A stretch of 47,070 nt of DNA from assembly GCA_021802555.1 (NCBI GenBank), contig JAJZRU010000024.1, positions 1 to 47,070 of the forward strand, in the 5' to 3' direction. A model generated the notes under the pieces. The model worked only from the letters and a program-made list of their open reading frames with translations. It had not been told where the DNA came from and did no database searches. This DNA is from Pseudomonadota bacterium (lineage in GTDB: Bacteria; Pseudomonadota; Gammaproteobacteria; Burkholderiales; Thiobacillaceae). Below are positions 1 to 9,087 of this stretch, one piece after another. Within the stretch, counting starts at the first letter, position 1. Each line of letters starts with the position of its first letter. The translations under genes and the position numbers were made by a program.

Positions 1-108
1 GCCACGCCCTGCGACGACAAGTCGGATTGCAGCGCCGTGCTGGAAGATTTCGCCCAGGCCATGACCCCGGCCATACGCGCGGCCATTGCGCGCGAAGTGG
101 GGCAATGA
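1..108 (+). CDS. C-terminal end of a probable exosortase A (EpsI domain), partial
   Basis: Frame 1 is open from the window edge to a TGA at 106-108 and gives the last 35 residues of a protein. The pattern (CDD, then an acidic/alanine-rich helix ending in AIAREVGQ) fits the end of the EpsI (DUF3485) domain fused to exosortase A in betaproteobacteria, the membrane enzyme thought to process PEP-CTERM proteins. The strongest argument is context: its stop overlaps (ATGA) the start of an exosortase-A-associated glycosyltransferase, and that gene directly follows xrtA in known clusters. The fragment is too short for a firm call and could be another EPS protein. Confidence 0.5.
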   Translation, partial: ATPCDDKSDCSAVLEDFAQAMTPAIRAAIAREVGQ

Positions 109-1238
109 GCCCGCCTCTGATCGTCCATCTGGTGCATCGCTTCGATACCGGCGGCATGGAAAACGGCATGGTCACCCTGTTCAACCACCTGGATCCGCAG
201 CGTTTCCGCCATGCCGTGGTGAGCTGGACGGAAATCGGCGATTTCCGCGCTCGCATCCGCGCCCAGGAGGTTGGGTTTCATGCGCTCGGGCGCCGTCCAG
301 GGCATGACCCCGGCGCCTATCTGCGCTTGTGGCGGCTGTTGCGGCGCCTGCGCCCGGCCGTGCTGCACACGCGCAATCTCGCCGCGCTGGAGGGCCAATT
401 CGTCGCGCGCCTGGCCGGCGTGCGCGCCACCGTGCACGGCGAGCACGGGCGCGATGTATTCGACCTGCACGGCCAGAACCGCAAATACAACCTGCTGAGG
501 CGCGCCGCGCGCCCGCTGGTCGGTGAATACGTCGCGGTCAGTCGCGATCTGGCGGACTGGCTGCGGGACACCGTGGGCGCGGCTCCGGAGCGCATCCATC
601 AAATCTACAACGGCGTCGATTGCGACCAATTCCGTCCGCGCGGCGGCGCGCGTCCGCCCGTGCTGCCGCCCGGCTTCGCCGACGCGCAGAGCCTGGTCAT
701 CGGCGCGGTGGGGCGCATGGCGGCGGTGAAGGATTTCCCTACCCTGGTGGAGGCCTTCGTGCGCCTGGCGCCGACCTGCCCGCAGGCGCGCCTGGTGATC
801 GTGGGCGAGGGGGAGGCGCGCGCCGCCTGTCTCCAGCGCCTCGCTGCCTGCGGCCTGGAGGCGCGCGCCTGGCTGCCGGGGGAGCGCCAGGACATCGCCG
901 AATTGCTGCGCGGCTTCGATGTTTTCGTGCTGCCCTCCCTTAACGAGGGTATATCCAATACGCTGCTGGAGGCGCAGGCCACGGCGCTGCCGGTCGTCGC
1001 CACGGCGGTGGGCGGTAATCGGGAATTGGTGACGCCGGGCGAGAACGGCGACCTTATCCCGGTGGGGGACGTCGAGGCTCTGGCACAGGCTTTGCAACGG
1101 TATGTGGGCGACCCCGACAGGCGCGCCCGGGAAGGCGCCGCAGGCCGTGCGCGCGTTCTGGCGAGGCATAGCATCGCCGCCATGGTGGCCGGCTATGCCG
1201 CGGTTTACGAGCGTGCACTGGCGGGTCATTACCACTAA
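105..1238 (+). CDS. GT4 glycosyltransferase, exosortase A system-associated (TIGR03088-like)
   Basis: Predicted 377-aa cytoplasmic GT-B glycosyltransferase that transfers a sugar from a nucleotide donor during exopolysaccharide assembly. The start MSPPLIVHLVHRFDTGGMEN carries the glycine-rich N-terminal donor/acceptor loop (GGMEN). The C-terminal half has the GT4 signature: IGAVGRMAAVKDFPTLVEAF, then FVLPSLNEGISNTLLEAQA with the E-x7-E motif, then VVATAVGGNRELV. The ATG at 105 was chosen over an upstream in-frame ATG at 27 because homology begins there and it forms an ATGA overlap with the preceding stop. It resembles the sugar transferases placed just after exosortase A in PEP-CTERM/EPS loci. 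Sugar specificity cannot be read from sequence. Confidence 0.9.
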   Translation: MSPPLIVHLVHRFDTGGMENGMVTLFNHLDPQRFRHAVVSWTEIGDFRARIRAQEVGFHALGRRPGHDPGAYLRLWRLLRRLRPAVLHTRNLAALEGQFVARLAGVRATVHGEHGRDVFDLHGQNRKYNLLRRAARPLVGEYVAVSRDLADWLRDTVGAAPERIHQIYNGVDCDQFRPRGGARPPVLPPGFADAQSLVIGAVGRMAAVKDFPTLVEAFVRLAPTCPQARLVIVGEGEARAACLQRLAACGLEARAWLPGERQDIAELLRGFDVFVLPSLNEGISNTLLEAQATALPVVATAVGGNRELVTPGENGDLIPVGDVEALAQALQRYVGDPDRRAREGAAGRARVLARHSIAAMVAGYAAVYERALAGHYH

Positions 1239-1283
1239 GGTGCAATGGCGCGCGGCGCCGGCTTTCCAGACACTACGACGACC

Positions 1284-3206
1284 ATGTGCGGCATCAGCGG
1301 AATCTTCGACCTCAGAGAACGGCGCCCCCCGGACGCTGCGGTGCTTGCGCGCATGAACGGCAGCCTGTTCCATCGCGGGCCGGACGAGGGGGGCACCCAC
1401 CTCGAACCGGGGGTGGCGCTCGCCCATCGCAGGCTGTCCATCATCGACCTGGCCAGCGGCCAGCAGCCCCTGTTCAACGAAGACGGCTCCGTGGTGGTGG
1501 TGTTCAACGGCGAGATCTACAACTATCGGGAACTGGTGCCGGAGCTTCAACGACTGGGTCATCATTTCCGCACCCATTCCGACACCGAAGTCATCGTGCA
1601 CGCCTGGGAGGCCTGGGGCGAGGCCTGCGTCGAGCGCTTCCGCGGCATGTTCGCCTTCGCGCTGTGGGATCGCGGCCGGCGCACGCTGTTTCTGGCGCGC
1701 GACCGCTTCGGCGTCAAGCCGCTGTACTACGCCATGCTGGAGGATGGGCACTGCATCTTCGGCTCGGAGCTGAAGGCCCTCATGGTGCACCCCTTGCTGC
1801 GGCGCGACATCGACCCGCTGGCGGTGGAGGAATATTTCGCCTATGGCTACGTGCCCGAACCGCGCACCATCTACCGCGGCGCCGCCAAGCTGCCGCCGGG
1901 CCACACGCTCACCCTCACCGTCGGGCGGCCGGCGCCGGCGCCGAGCGCCTACTGGGACATGAGCTTCGCGCCCGTGACGGTGGCGAGCGAGGAGGCCGCC
2001 GAGGACGAACTCATCGAACGCCTCAAGGAGTCGGTGCGCCTGCGCATGATCGCCGACGTGCCGCTGGGCGCCTTTCTCTCGGGCGGGGTGGATTCGAGCG
2101 CCGTGGTGGCCATGATGGCGGCGGTAAGCCGCGGGCCGGTCAACACCTGCTCCATCGCGTTTGGCGATCCGCGCTACAACGAAATCGCCTATGCCAACGA
2201 GGTGGCGCAGCGCTATCGCACATACCATCATGTCGATACGGTGGACAGCGACGACTTCTCCCTGGCCGCCCGGCTGGCCGGCGTGTACGACGAGCCCTAC
2301 GCCGATTCCTCCGCGCTGCCCACCTACCGCGTCTGCGAGCTGGCGCGCAAGCACGTGAAGGTGGCCCTGTCGGGCGACGGGGGCGACGAGAATTTCGCCG
2401 GCTACCGGCGCTACCGCTGGTTCCGCTACGAAGAACGCATGCGCTCGCTGCTGCCATTCGGGGTGCGGCGACCCATCTTCGGCGCCCTGGGGCGGCTGTA
2501 TCCCAAGGCCGACTGGGCCCCGCGGGTGCTGCGCGCCAAGACTACGTTCGAGGCGCTCGCGCGCGATACGGTGGCGGGCTATTTTCACGGCGTGTCGCAG
2601 CTCGCCGATGAGCAGCGCGCGCGCCTGTTCACGCCCGCCTTCAAGCGCCAGCTGCAGGGCTACCGCGCCGTAGAAGTGCTGCGCCGCCATGCGCGCCATG
2701 CGCCGCGCCGCGATCCGCTTTCGCTGGTGCAATATCTGGACATGAAGACTTATCTGCCCGGAGACATCCTCACCAAAGTGGACCGCGCCAGCATGGCCCA
2801 TGCCCTGGAAGTGCGCGAGCCGCTGCTGGATCATGAGCTGATGGGCTGGGTGGCGGGCCTGCCCGTCAACCTCAAGCTGCGCGGCAGCGAGGGGAAATAT
2901 CTCTTCAAGAAGGCGATGGAGCCTTACCTTCCGCACGACGTGCTGTACCGGCGCAAGATGGGCTTCGCCGTGCCGCTGGAGAACTGGTTCCGCGGCCCGC
3001 TCAGGGAAACCATCCGGCAGGCGGTGCTGGGCGGGCGCCTGCTCGACACCGGCTGGTTCGAGCGCCGCTATCTGGAAGAACTGGTGCGCGAGCATCAAGG
3101 GGGGCGGCGCGACTACTCCGTGGCGCTGTGGAGCCTGCTCATGTTCGACGCATTCCTGGGGGTCAGCGCCGCCCCCGCCCAACCGTGCCAAGTCCAAGCC
3201 GCATGA
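1284..3206 (+). CDS. Asparagine synthase-like amidotransferase, exosortase A-associated (TIGR03108-like)
   Basis: A 640-aa class II glutamine amidotransferase. The start at 1284 is fixed by MCGISGIF: Cys2 becomes the N-terminal nucleophile that releases ammonia from glutamine. Residues 1 to about 200 are the Ntn glutaminase domain (FNGEIYNY, ARDRFGVKPLYY). The rest is the AsnB-type ATP-pyrophosphatase synthetase domain with the PP-loop FLSGGVDSS and a second SGDGGDE motif. Asparagine synthase-like paralogues in exosortase loci are thought to amidate a polysaccharide or its precursor rather than make free asparagine. The downstream glycosyltransferase overlaps it by ATGA, so the two are probably translationally coupled. 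An upstream in-frame ATG at 1245 would bury Cys2 and is rejected. Confidence 0.92.
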   Translation: MCGISGIFDLRERRPPDAAVLARMNGSLFHRGPDEGGTHLEPGVALAHRRLSIIDLASGQQPLFNEDGSVVVVFNGEIYNYRELVPELQRLGHHFRTHSDTEVIVHAWEAWGEACVERFRGMFAFALWDRGRRTLFLARDRFGVKPLYYAMLEDGHCIFGSELKALMVHPLLRRDIDPLAVEEYFAYGYVPEPRTIYRGAAKLPPGHTLTLTVGRPAPAPSAYWDMSFAPVTVASEEAAEDELIERLKESVRLRMIADVPLGAFLSGGVDSSAVVAMMAAVSRGPVNTCSIAFGDPRYNEIAYANEVAQRYRTYHHVDTVDSDDFSLAARLAGVYDEPYADSSALPTYRVCELARKHVKVALSGDGGDENFAGYRRYRWFRYEERMRSLLPFGVRRPIFGALGRLYPKADWAPRVLRAKTTFEALARDTVAGYFHGVSQLADEQRARLFTPAFKRQLQGYRAVEVLRRHARHAPRRDPLSLVQYLDMKTYLPGDILTKVDRASMAHALEVREPLLDHELMGWVAGLPVNLKLRGSEGKYLFKKAMEPYLPHDVLYRRKMGFAVPLENWFRGPLRETIRQAVLGGRLLDTGWFERRYLEELVREHQGGRRDYSVALWSLLMFDAFLGVSAAPAQPCQVQAA

Positions 3207-4408
3207 AAGTCCTGCACGTCCTCGACCATTCCATCCCGCTGCATTCCGGATACACCTTCCGCACCGCCGCCATCCTGCGCGAGCAGCGCGCCCTGGGGTG
3301 GGAGACCTGCCATCTCACCAGCCCGCGCCAGGCGGGCTGCACAGCGGCGGAAGAAACCGTGGACGGCCTGCATTTCTACCGCAGCCGCGAACATTGGCTG
3401 CGGCACCTGCCCGGCATGGACCCCTTCGCCGTCATGGCGGCGACGCGCCGCCGCTTGCTGGAGGTCGCGCGCCGCCTCAAGCCGGATCTGGTCCATGCCC
3501 ATTCGCCGGTGCTCAACGCCCTGCCGGCCTTGCAGGTGGCAAGACGTTTGGGCGTACCGGTGGTGTACGAAATCCGCGCCTTCTGGGAAGACGCCGCCGT
3601 GGATCACGGCAGCACGCAGGAAGACAGCCTGCGCTACCGCGCCACGCGCGCGCTGGAGACTTATGCCGTCAAGCGCGTCGATCATGTCTTCACCATTTGC
3701 GAAGGGCTGCGCGGCGATCTGGTCGGGCGCGGCGTGGCGGCGGACAAGATCACTGTGATCCCCAATGCGGTGGACATCGAGAAGTTCTCCCTGGGGGGCG
3801 TGCCCGACCCAGCGCTGAAGCTCAAGCTCGGCCTGGGCAATGCGCGCGTCATCGGCTTCATCGGCTCGTTCTATGCTTATGAAGGGCTGGATCTGCTGCT
3901 TAAGGCGCTGCCGGAGATATTGCGCCGCGCGCCGGACGTGAAGGTGCTGTTCACCGGCGGCGGGCCGCAGGACGAGGCGCTCAAGGCGCAGGTGATGCGC
4001 ATGGACTTGAAGGATCGCGTGGTCTTCACCGGGCGCGTCGACCACAAGGACGTCAACCGCTATTACGATCTCGTGGACGTGCTGGTGTACGCGCGCCATC
4101 CCATGCGGCTTACCGAGCTGGTGACGCCGCTCAAGCCATTGGAAGCCATGGCCCAGGGGCGCTTGTTCGTGGCCTCGGACGTGGGCGGGCACAAGGAACT
4201 CATCCGCGACGGCGAAACGGGCGTGCTGTTCCGCGCCGGCGATGCGCGCGATCTGGCGGACAAGGTGGTAGGCCTGCTGCAGAACACGCAGCATTGGCCC
4301 GAATTCAAGGCGCGGGGGCGCCGCTTCGTTGAAGTCGAGCGCAACTGGAAGGCAAGCGTCGCACACTATCGCGATGCCTACCGGGCTTTGGTGCAGCACG
4401 TAGCATGA
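3203..4408 (+). CDS. GT4 glycosyltransferase, exosortase A system-associated (TIGR04063-like)
   Basis: A 401-aa GT-B glycosyltransferase. The N-terminus MKVLHVLDHSIPLHSGYTFR is very characteristic of the exosortase-A-associated family of this type. The Rossmann-like C-terminal domain contains VIGFIGSFYAYEGLDLLLKA and the region around KPLEAMAQGRLFVASDVGGH, with the usual donor-binding Glu. The chosen ATG overlaps the stop of the amidotransferase by ATGA; an earlier in-frame ATG at 3128 lies inside that gene. It presumably adds one sugar of the repeat unit on the cytoplasmic face of the inner membrane. Donor and acceptor are unknown. Confidence 0.9.
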   Translation: MKVLHVLDHSIPLHSGYTFRTAAILREQRALGWETCHLTSPRQAGCTAAEETVDGLHFYRSREHWLRHLPGMDPFAVMAATRRRLLEVARRLKPDLVHAHSPVLNALPALQVARRLGVPVVYEIRAFWEDAAVDHGSTQEDSLRYRATRALETYAVKRVDHVFTICEGLRGDLVGRGVAADKITVIPNAVDIEKFSLGGVPDPALKLKLGLGNARVIGFIGSFYAYEGLDLLLKALPEILRRAPDVKVLFTGGGPQDEALKAQVMRMDLKDRVVFTGRVDHKDVNRYYDLVDVLVYARHPMRLTELVTPLKPLEAMAQGRLFVASDVGGHKELIRDGETGVLFRAGDARDLADKVVGLLQNTQHWPEFKARGRRFVEVERNWKASVAHYRDAYRALVQHVA

Positions 4409-5655
4409 ACCCGGATGCCCCGCGCCTGGTGGTTTATTCGAGCCTGTTCCCGAGTCTGGTTCAGCCCGGCGCCGGGCTGTTCATCCGCGAGCGCCTGTTT
4501 CGCGTCGGCCGCAGGCTGCCCATCGTGGTGGTGTCGCCGCGGCCGTGGTTCCCCGGCCAGGGTCTGCTGCGCCTCTGGCACCCGGGTTATCGTCCGATGC
4601 CGGCGCGGCAGGAGGTGCAGCAGGGCGTCGAGGTGTACTATCCGCGCTTTTTCGCCCTTCCGGGGCTGCTGCGGCAATGGGACGGCTTTTTCATGGCGCT
4701 GGGCAGCTGGCTCACCGTCTGGCGCCTCAAGCGGCGGCAGGGCGTCAACCTGATCGACGCCCATTTCGCCTATCCGGACGGTTATGCGGCCGGCCTGCTG
4801 GGACGCTGGCTGCGCCTGCCGGTGACGCTCACCCTGCGCGGCACCGAGATGCCGCACAGCCGCAACCCGCGCCTGCGGCCGCTGCTGGTGGAGGCCTTGC
4901 GACGCGCGCAGCGGGTATTCGCCGTGTCAGACTCTCTGCGCCAGCTGGCCTTGCGCCTGGGCGCGGCGCCGGGCGCCACTCGGGTGGTGGGCAACGGTGT
5001 CGATATCGAAAAATTCCAGCCGCGCGCGCGCGGCGAGGCGCGCCGCCGGCTGGATTTGCCGGAGCACGCCCGGGTGCTCGTTTCGGTGGGCGCGCTGGTG
5101 GAGCGCAAGGGCTTCCATCGCGTCATCGAGATTTTGCCGCGCCTCCTCCCATCCCATCCCGACTTGCACTATCTCGTCGTCGGCGGCGCCAGCCCGGAGG
5201 GCGATCTCGAATCCCGATTGCGCGCCCAGGTCGCCGAACTGGGTTTGACCGGGCGCGTGCATTTTCTCGGTGCGCTGCCGCCCGAACAGCTGGCCTGGCC
5301 GCTTTCCGCCGCCGACGTATTCGTGCTCGCCACGCGCAACGAGGGCTGGGCCAATGTGCTCCTGGAGGCCATGGCCTGCGGGCTGCCGGTGGTGGCGACC
5401 GATGTGGGCGGCAATGCCGAAGTGGTGCGCCGCGACGATTTGGGCGCGGTCGTGCCTTTTGGCGACCCCGCCGCGCTTGCCCGGGCGCTGGAGGGTGCGC
5501 TGGCCAAGGCCTGGGATCGCGCGGCGATACGTGCTTACGCCGAAGCCAACACCTGGGATGGGCGTGTGGATATCCTCGTCGACGAATTCGAGGCGGTGCG
5601 CCGCGAGGCGCAGGGCGCCGGGATGTCTGCAGGGGCGCGGGGGACGGCGCCGTGA
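4405..5655 (+). CDS. GT4 family glycosyltransferase
   Basis: A 416-aa third GT4 glycosyltransferase of the operon. The N-terminal domain includes FPSLVQPGAGLFIRERL and the HFAYPDGYAAGLL segment typical of teichuronic/EPS transferases. The donor domain shows VLVSVGALVERKGFHRVIE and VFVLATRNEGWANVLLEAMA, followed by GLPVVATDVGGN. The ATG at 4405 overlaps the previous stop by ATGA. It is cytoplasmic, possibly membrane-associated through basic and hydrophobic helices near residues 70-115. The last 20 residues (AQGAGMSAGARGTAP) are low complexity and probably disordered. Sugar specificity is unknown. Confidence 0.9.
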   Translation: MNPDAPRLVVYSSLFPSLVQPGAGLFIRERLFRVGRRLPIVVVSPRPWFPGQGLLRLWHPGYRPMPARQEVQQGVEVYYPRFFALPGLLRQWDGFFMALGSWLTVWRLKRRQGVNLIDAHFAYPDGYAAGLLGRWLRLPVTLTLRGTEMPHSRNPRLRPLLVEALRRAQRVFAVSDSLRQLALRLGAAPGATRVVGNGVDIEKFQPRARGEARRRLDLPEHARVLVSVGALVERKGFHRVIEILPRLLPSHPDLHYLVVGGASPEGDLESRLRAQVAELGLTGRVHFLGALPPEQLAWPLSAADVFVLATRNEGWANVLLEAMACGLPVVATDVGGNAEVVRRDDLGAVVPFGDPAALARALEGALAKAWDRAAIRAYAEANTWDGRVDILVDEFEAVRREAQGAGMSAGARGTAP

Positions 5656-7031
5656 TGCCCATGTTGTCGCGCACGGTTTATCGTCTGCAGGAAGCCGCGC
5701 TGCGGCGCCCGACTTTTTCCTATCTGGCCGAGCTGGAGCGCAGCCAGTGGCTGCCGCGCGCCGAGCTGGAAGCCCTGCAGACGCGCAAGCTCAACCGCCT
5801 GCTGCAGAGCGCGCTGGCGCATAGCTCCTGGCATGCGCAGCGCCTACGGACGGTGGGCCTGGCCGAGCGCGTGGCGGCCGGGGAAGCGACGCTGGCCGAC
5901 CTCGCCCGGCTGCCCACCATGGACAAGGGTGATGCGCGCCGCAATGCGGCCGACCTGGTCTGGCACGGCGTGCCCGGCGGCGCGTTCCGCTACAACACCG
6001 GAGGATCTTCCGGCGAGCCGCTGATTTTCCACTACGGCCGCGAGCGTCAGGCCTCGGATGCCGCCGGGCGCATGCGCGCGCGGCGCTGGTGGGGCGTGGC
6101 GGCCGGCGAGCGTGAGGCCTATCTATGGGGCGCGCCGGTCGAGCTGGCCAAGACCGACCGCGTAAAAACCCTGCGCGACCGTTTGGTCAATCAGCTCGTG
6201 CTCAACGCCTTCGCCATGTCGGGCGCGCGCATGGATCAATACCTCGCGGCGCTCGCCGCCTGGCAGCCGCGCTGCCTGTACGGCTACGCATCCAGCGTCG
6301 CCCTGCTCGCCGCGCATGCGCAGGCGCGCGGCATCAAGCCCGGCCTGCGCCGGCTGCGCGTGGTGTGCACCACCGGCGAGCCGCTCTATCCGCACCAGCG
6401 CGAATTGATCGGGCGCGTCTTCGGCGTGCCGGTGGCGAACGAATTCGGCAGCCGCGACATCGGTTTTACCGCGCACGAGGCGCCCGGCGGCGGCCTCCTT
6501 TTGATGAGCGAGTCGCAAGTGCTTGAAGTGCTCGACGCCAGCGGTGCGCCCGCGTCCGCGGGGGCGAGCGGCGAGGCCGTGGTCACCGGGCTCACCTCGC
6601 TCGCGCAGCCCTTCATCCGCTATCGCACCGGCGACGTCGTCAAGCTTGCCGAGCAAGCGGATACCGGCGGCCGCGGGCTGCACGTCATCGCCGAGGTGGG
6701 CGGCCGGCAGACCGATTTCGTGGTGCGCGAGGACGGCGCCCTCATGCATGCCCTGGCGGTCATTTACGTGCTGCGCGCGGTGGAAGGCGTGGTGCAGTTC
6801 AAGTGCATCCAGCATGCCGCGCAGAGCATGGAGGTGCTGGTGGTGCCGGGTGCTGGCTGGAACGAAGCCGCGCGCGCAGCGGTGGTCGCGGGCCTGACCG
6901 CACGCTTGGGCGCGGGGGTGGCGGTGGAAGTGCGCGTGGTGGCGGAGATCCCTGCAGAGGCATCGGGCAAGCACCGTTATGTGGTAAGCCATGTGCCGCT
7001 CGCCGCCGAGTTGAAGCAAGCGGCGGCATGA
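5655..7031 (+). CDS. CapK/phenylacetate-CoA ligase-like adenylate-forming enzyme
   Basis: A 458-aa member of the adenylate-forming CapK/PaaK-like family common in capsule and EPS loci. It probably activates a carboxylic acid as an acyl-adenylate for transfer to a sugar or carrier. Visible motifs are the P-loop-like YNTGGSSGEPLIFHYG, the VCTTGEPLYPHQRELIGRVF region, NEFGSRDIGFTAHE and the hinge IRYRTGDVVKL. A long open frame extends about 1.1 kb upstream through the preceding gene, but family-like sequence begins only at MPMLSRTVYRLQEAALRRPT. The ATG at 5655 shares its A with the TGA of the glycosyltransferase (TGATG). The substrate is unknown; related proteins have been linked to acyl or amino-acid decoration of polysaccharides. 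Confidence 0.85.
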   Translation: MPMLSRTVYRLQEAALRRPTFSYLAELERSQWLPRAELEALQTRKLNRLLQSALAHSSWHAQRLRTVGLAERVAAGEATLADLARLPTMDKGDARRNAADLVWHGVPGGAFRYNTGGSSGEPLIFHYGRERQASDAAGRMRARRWWGVAAGEREAYLWGAPVELAKTDRVKTLRDRLVNQLVLNAFAMSGARMDQYLAALAAWQPRCLYGYASSVALLAAHAQARGIKPGLRRLRVVCTTGEPLYPHQRELIGRVFGVPVANEFGSRDIGFTAHEAPGGGLLLMSESQVLEVLDASGAPASAGASGEAVVTGLTSLAQPFIRYRTGDVVKLAEQADTGGRGLHVIAEVGGRQTDFVVREDGALMHALAVIYVLRAVEGVVQFKCIQHAAQSMEVLVVPGAGWNEAARAAVVAGLTARLGAGVAVEVRVVAEIPAEASGKHRYVVSHVPLAAELKQAAA

Positions 7032-7056
7032 CGCAGGGTTATAAAAAATCGACCTT

Positions 7057-8271
7057 ATGAAACCGAACGAGCTCGTCGAACTGCCTTTGCGCTACAAGCC
7101 CTGGGTGCCCCTGCATCTACGCCTGGTGCTCGAAGACATGGCCGGGCCCGCGCGCCGGCCCGAGCTGGACCACCGTACCCATCTGCGCGCCACGCTGGAC
7201 TGGCTGTGCCGCGCGCAGGACGTGCGCACGCACCAGACCGACGCCGGCGGGGTGGCGGCGGGCTGGAGCTTCGAGGACGGCTGGCTGCCGGGCTATCCGG
7301 AAACCACCGGCTACATCATCGAAACCTTTCTGGCCGCGGCCGAGTATCTGGGGCAGCCAGAACTCACGGCACGCGCGCAGCGCATGCTCGACTGGGAGCT
7401 GTCCCTGCAAGGCGCGGACGGCGCCTTCCCCGGCCATTTCGGCGAGGCCGGCAGCCACCCGGTGATTTTCAACCAGGGTCAGATCATGCATGGCCTGGTG
7501 GCGGGCTACACCCAGCTCAGGCGCGCGGACTGCCTGGAGGCCGCACTGGCGGCGGGGCGTTGGATGCTGGCGCAGCAGGACCAGGATGGCTGCTTCCGTA
7601 AATTCGAACATCATGGCGTGCCCCACGTGTACAACACGCGCGCGGTGTGGGCTCTGGCGAGCGTGGGGCTGCTGGCGAACGAGCCGCTCTTCGTGGCGGC
7701 GGCGGAAAAAAACCTCGATTGGGCGCTCGGCCAGCAGACGCCCTGCGGTTGGTTTGCCACCAACGCCTTCCTGCCGGGCAAACCTCCCTACACCCACACC
7801 ATCGCCTACGCCATACGCGGTTTGCTGGAGTGCGCCGTGCTTCTGGGCGAGGAGCGCTATGTCGACGGCGCGCTGCGGGCGGCGCGCGGCATCGCCCACT
7901 GCCAGCGCAGCGACGGCTGGCTGGCCGGCACCTATGACGACGGCTGGACGCCGGCAGCCGGCTATGCCTGCGTCACTGGCATTGCCCAGATGGCCTTGTG
8001 CTGGATGCGCTTGGCCCAGATCACTGGCGATGCCTCGTTGCGCGATCCCGCCTGGCGCGCCATCGGCTATGTCAAGCGCATCCAGCGCGTGGAAAACGGG
8101 CCTGCCGAGCTGCGCGGCGCCGTACCGGGCTCGGCACCCATCTGGGGGGCTTATTCGCGCTTCGAGTTTCCCAATTGGGCTGCCAAGTTTTTTGCCGATG
8201 CCTTGCTCATGGATATGGTCAACGCGGTGATCCCGCCCGTGCCTGCGGCAGCCCTGGGGCTTGCGCGGTGA
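7057..8271 (+). CDS. Alpha/alpha-toroid protein of EPS cluster, function unknown
   Basis: A 404-aa protein with no signal peptide or membrane segment. It contains about six repeats of paired helices separated by aromatic/glycine turns (GWSFEDGWLPGYPETTGYII, GAFPGHFGEAG, GCFRKFEHHGVPHVYNTRAV, GWFATNAFLPG, GWLAGTYDDGW). This is the pattern of the six-hairpin glycosidase / terpenoid-cyclase-like toroid. Such proteins sit beside the CapK and formyltransferase genes in exopolysaccharide loci. It may be a glycoside hydrolase, lyase or epimerase-like enzyme acting on a precursor, but no catalytic residues can be assigned with confidence. Its stop overlaps the next gene's GTG start (GTGA). Confidence 0.7.
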   Translation: MKPNELVELPLRYKPWVPLHLRLVLEDMAGPARRPELDHRTHLRATLDWLCRAQDVRTHQTDAGGVAAGWSFEDGWLPGYPETTGYIIETFLAAAEYLGQPELTARAQRMLDWELSLQGADGAFPGHFGEAGSHPVIFNQGQIMHGLVAGYTQLRRADCLEAALAAGRWMLAQQDQDGCFRKFEHHGVPHVYNTRAVWALASVGLLANEPLFVAAAEKNLDWALGQQTPCGWFATNAFLPGKPPYTHTIAYAIRGLLECAVLLGEERYVDGALRAARGIAHCQRSDGWLAGTYDDGWTPAAGYACVTGIAQMALCWMRLAQITGDASLRDPAWRAIGYVKRIQRVENGPAELRGAVPGSAPIWGAYSRFEFPNWAAKFFADALLMDMVNAVIPPVPAAALGLAR

Positions 8272-9077
8272 GCGAGTTGAGACTTCTGGTGCTGTGCGGG
8301 CGCAGTCCGCGCCATCTCCATGTCGCCAACAGCCTGTGCCGCGCCGGCCGGGTGCTTGCCATCGTGCAGGAGCAGGGGGGCGAGTGGCGCCTGAACGAGA
8401 CCTTGAGGAAGCTGCGCCCGGACCGCCTTTTGCGCAAGGCCTGGCGCTGGCTGCGCGACCGCCGGCGCTACCGCGACGGCGGCGAAGCGAAGTTTTTTTT
8501 CCCCGGCCGGCCGCCTGCGCTCGACCACCCGGAACTGCTGCGCGAGGTTCCCCACATCAACCACCCCGAGGTCGTGGCGCTGGCCCGTCGGCTCAAGCCC
8601 GACCTCGTCTGCGTGTTCGGCACCTCGCTCATCCGCGGCGAACTGCTCGGCATGGGCCGGCTGGGCATGGTGAACCTGCACGGCGGGCTGTCGCCCGAAT
8701 ACCGCGGCGCCGATTGCACTTTCTGGGCGCTCTACAATGGGCAGCCGGAGCAGGTGGGCTGCACTCTCCATTACATCGATGCAGGCATAGACACGGGACG
8801 GCTGATTGCCCACGTGAGCCCCGCGGTGCGCGCGGAGGACACGGAGCTTCCGCTGTTCTGGCGCGCGGTGGCCGAAGCGGCGCCGGTCTATGGCGAGTTC
8901 GTCGCGCGCCTGGCGGGCGGCGAGCGCTTCGGCCGGGCCCAGCCCGGGCGCGGGCGGCTTTATCAAGTGAAGGAGCGCGGTCTGCGCCAGGAGCGCGATC
9001 TGGCGCGGCGCCTGGCACGAGGCATGCTGGACGGCGTCGATTTGCCGCGCCGTGTGACATGGTTTCCGGAGCAATGA
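8268..9077 (+). CDS. Formyltransferase family protein (Fmt/ArnA-like)
   Basis: A 269-aa hydroxymethyl-/formyl-transferase-domain protein. The catalytic triad of the family is visible: Asn136 and His138 in VNLHGGLSPEYRGADCTFWA, and Asp175 in IDAGIDTGRLI. This predicts formyl transfer from N10-formyltetrahydrofolate to an amine. There is no C-terminal tRNA-binding domain, so it is not methionyl-tRNA formyltransferase. In an EPS operon an amino-sugar N-formyltransferase is the likely role. The start is GTG at 8268, overlapping the preceding stop (GTGA); no ATG fits the domain start. The basic stretch at residues 48-70 (RKLRPDRLLRKAWRWLRDRR) is unusual and may bind phosphate-rich ligands. Confidence 0.82.
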   Translation: MSELRLLVLCGRSPRHLHVANSLCRAGRVLAIVQEQGGEWRLNETLRKLRPDRLLRKAWRWLRDRRRYRDGGEAKFFFPGRPPALDHPELLREVPHINHPEVVALARRLKPDLVCVFGTSLIRGELLGMGRLGMVNLHGGLSPEYRGADCTFWALYNGQPEQVGCTLHYIDAGIDTGRLIAHVSPAVRAEDTELPLFWRAVAEAAPVYGEFVARLAGGERFGRAQPGRGRLYQVKERGLRQERDLARRLARGMLDGVDLPRRVTWFPEQ

Positions 9078-9087
9078 GGGAGGCGGC

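Noticed and set aside
4545-5654. Upstream extension of the CapK-like gene through the preceding glycosyltransferase
   Set aside because: The first 370 residues are low-complexity Arg/Ala/Gly sequence in another frame of a genuine gene; homology starts at 5655.
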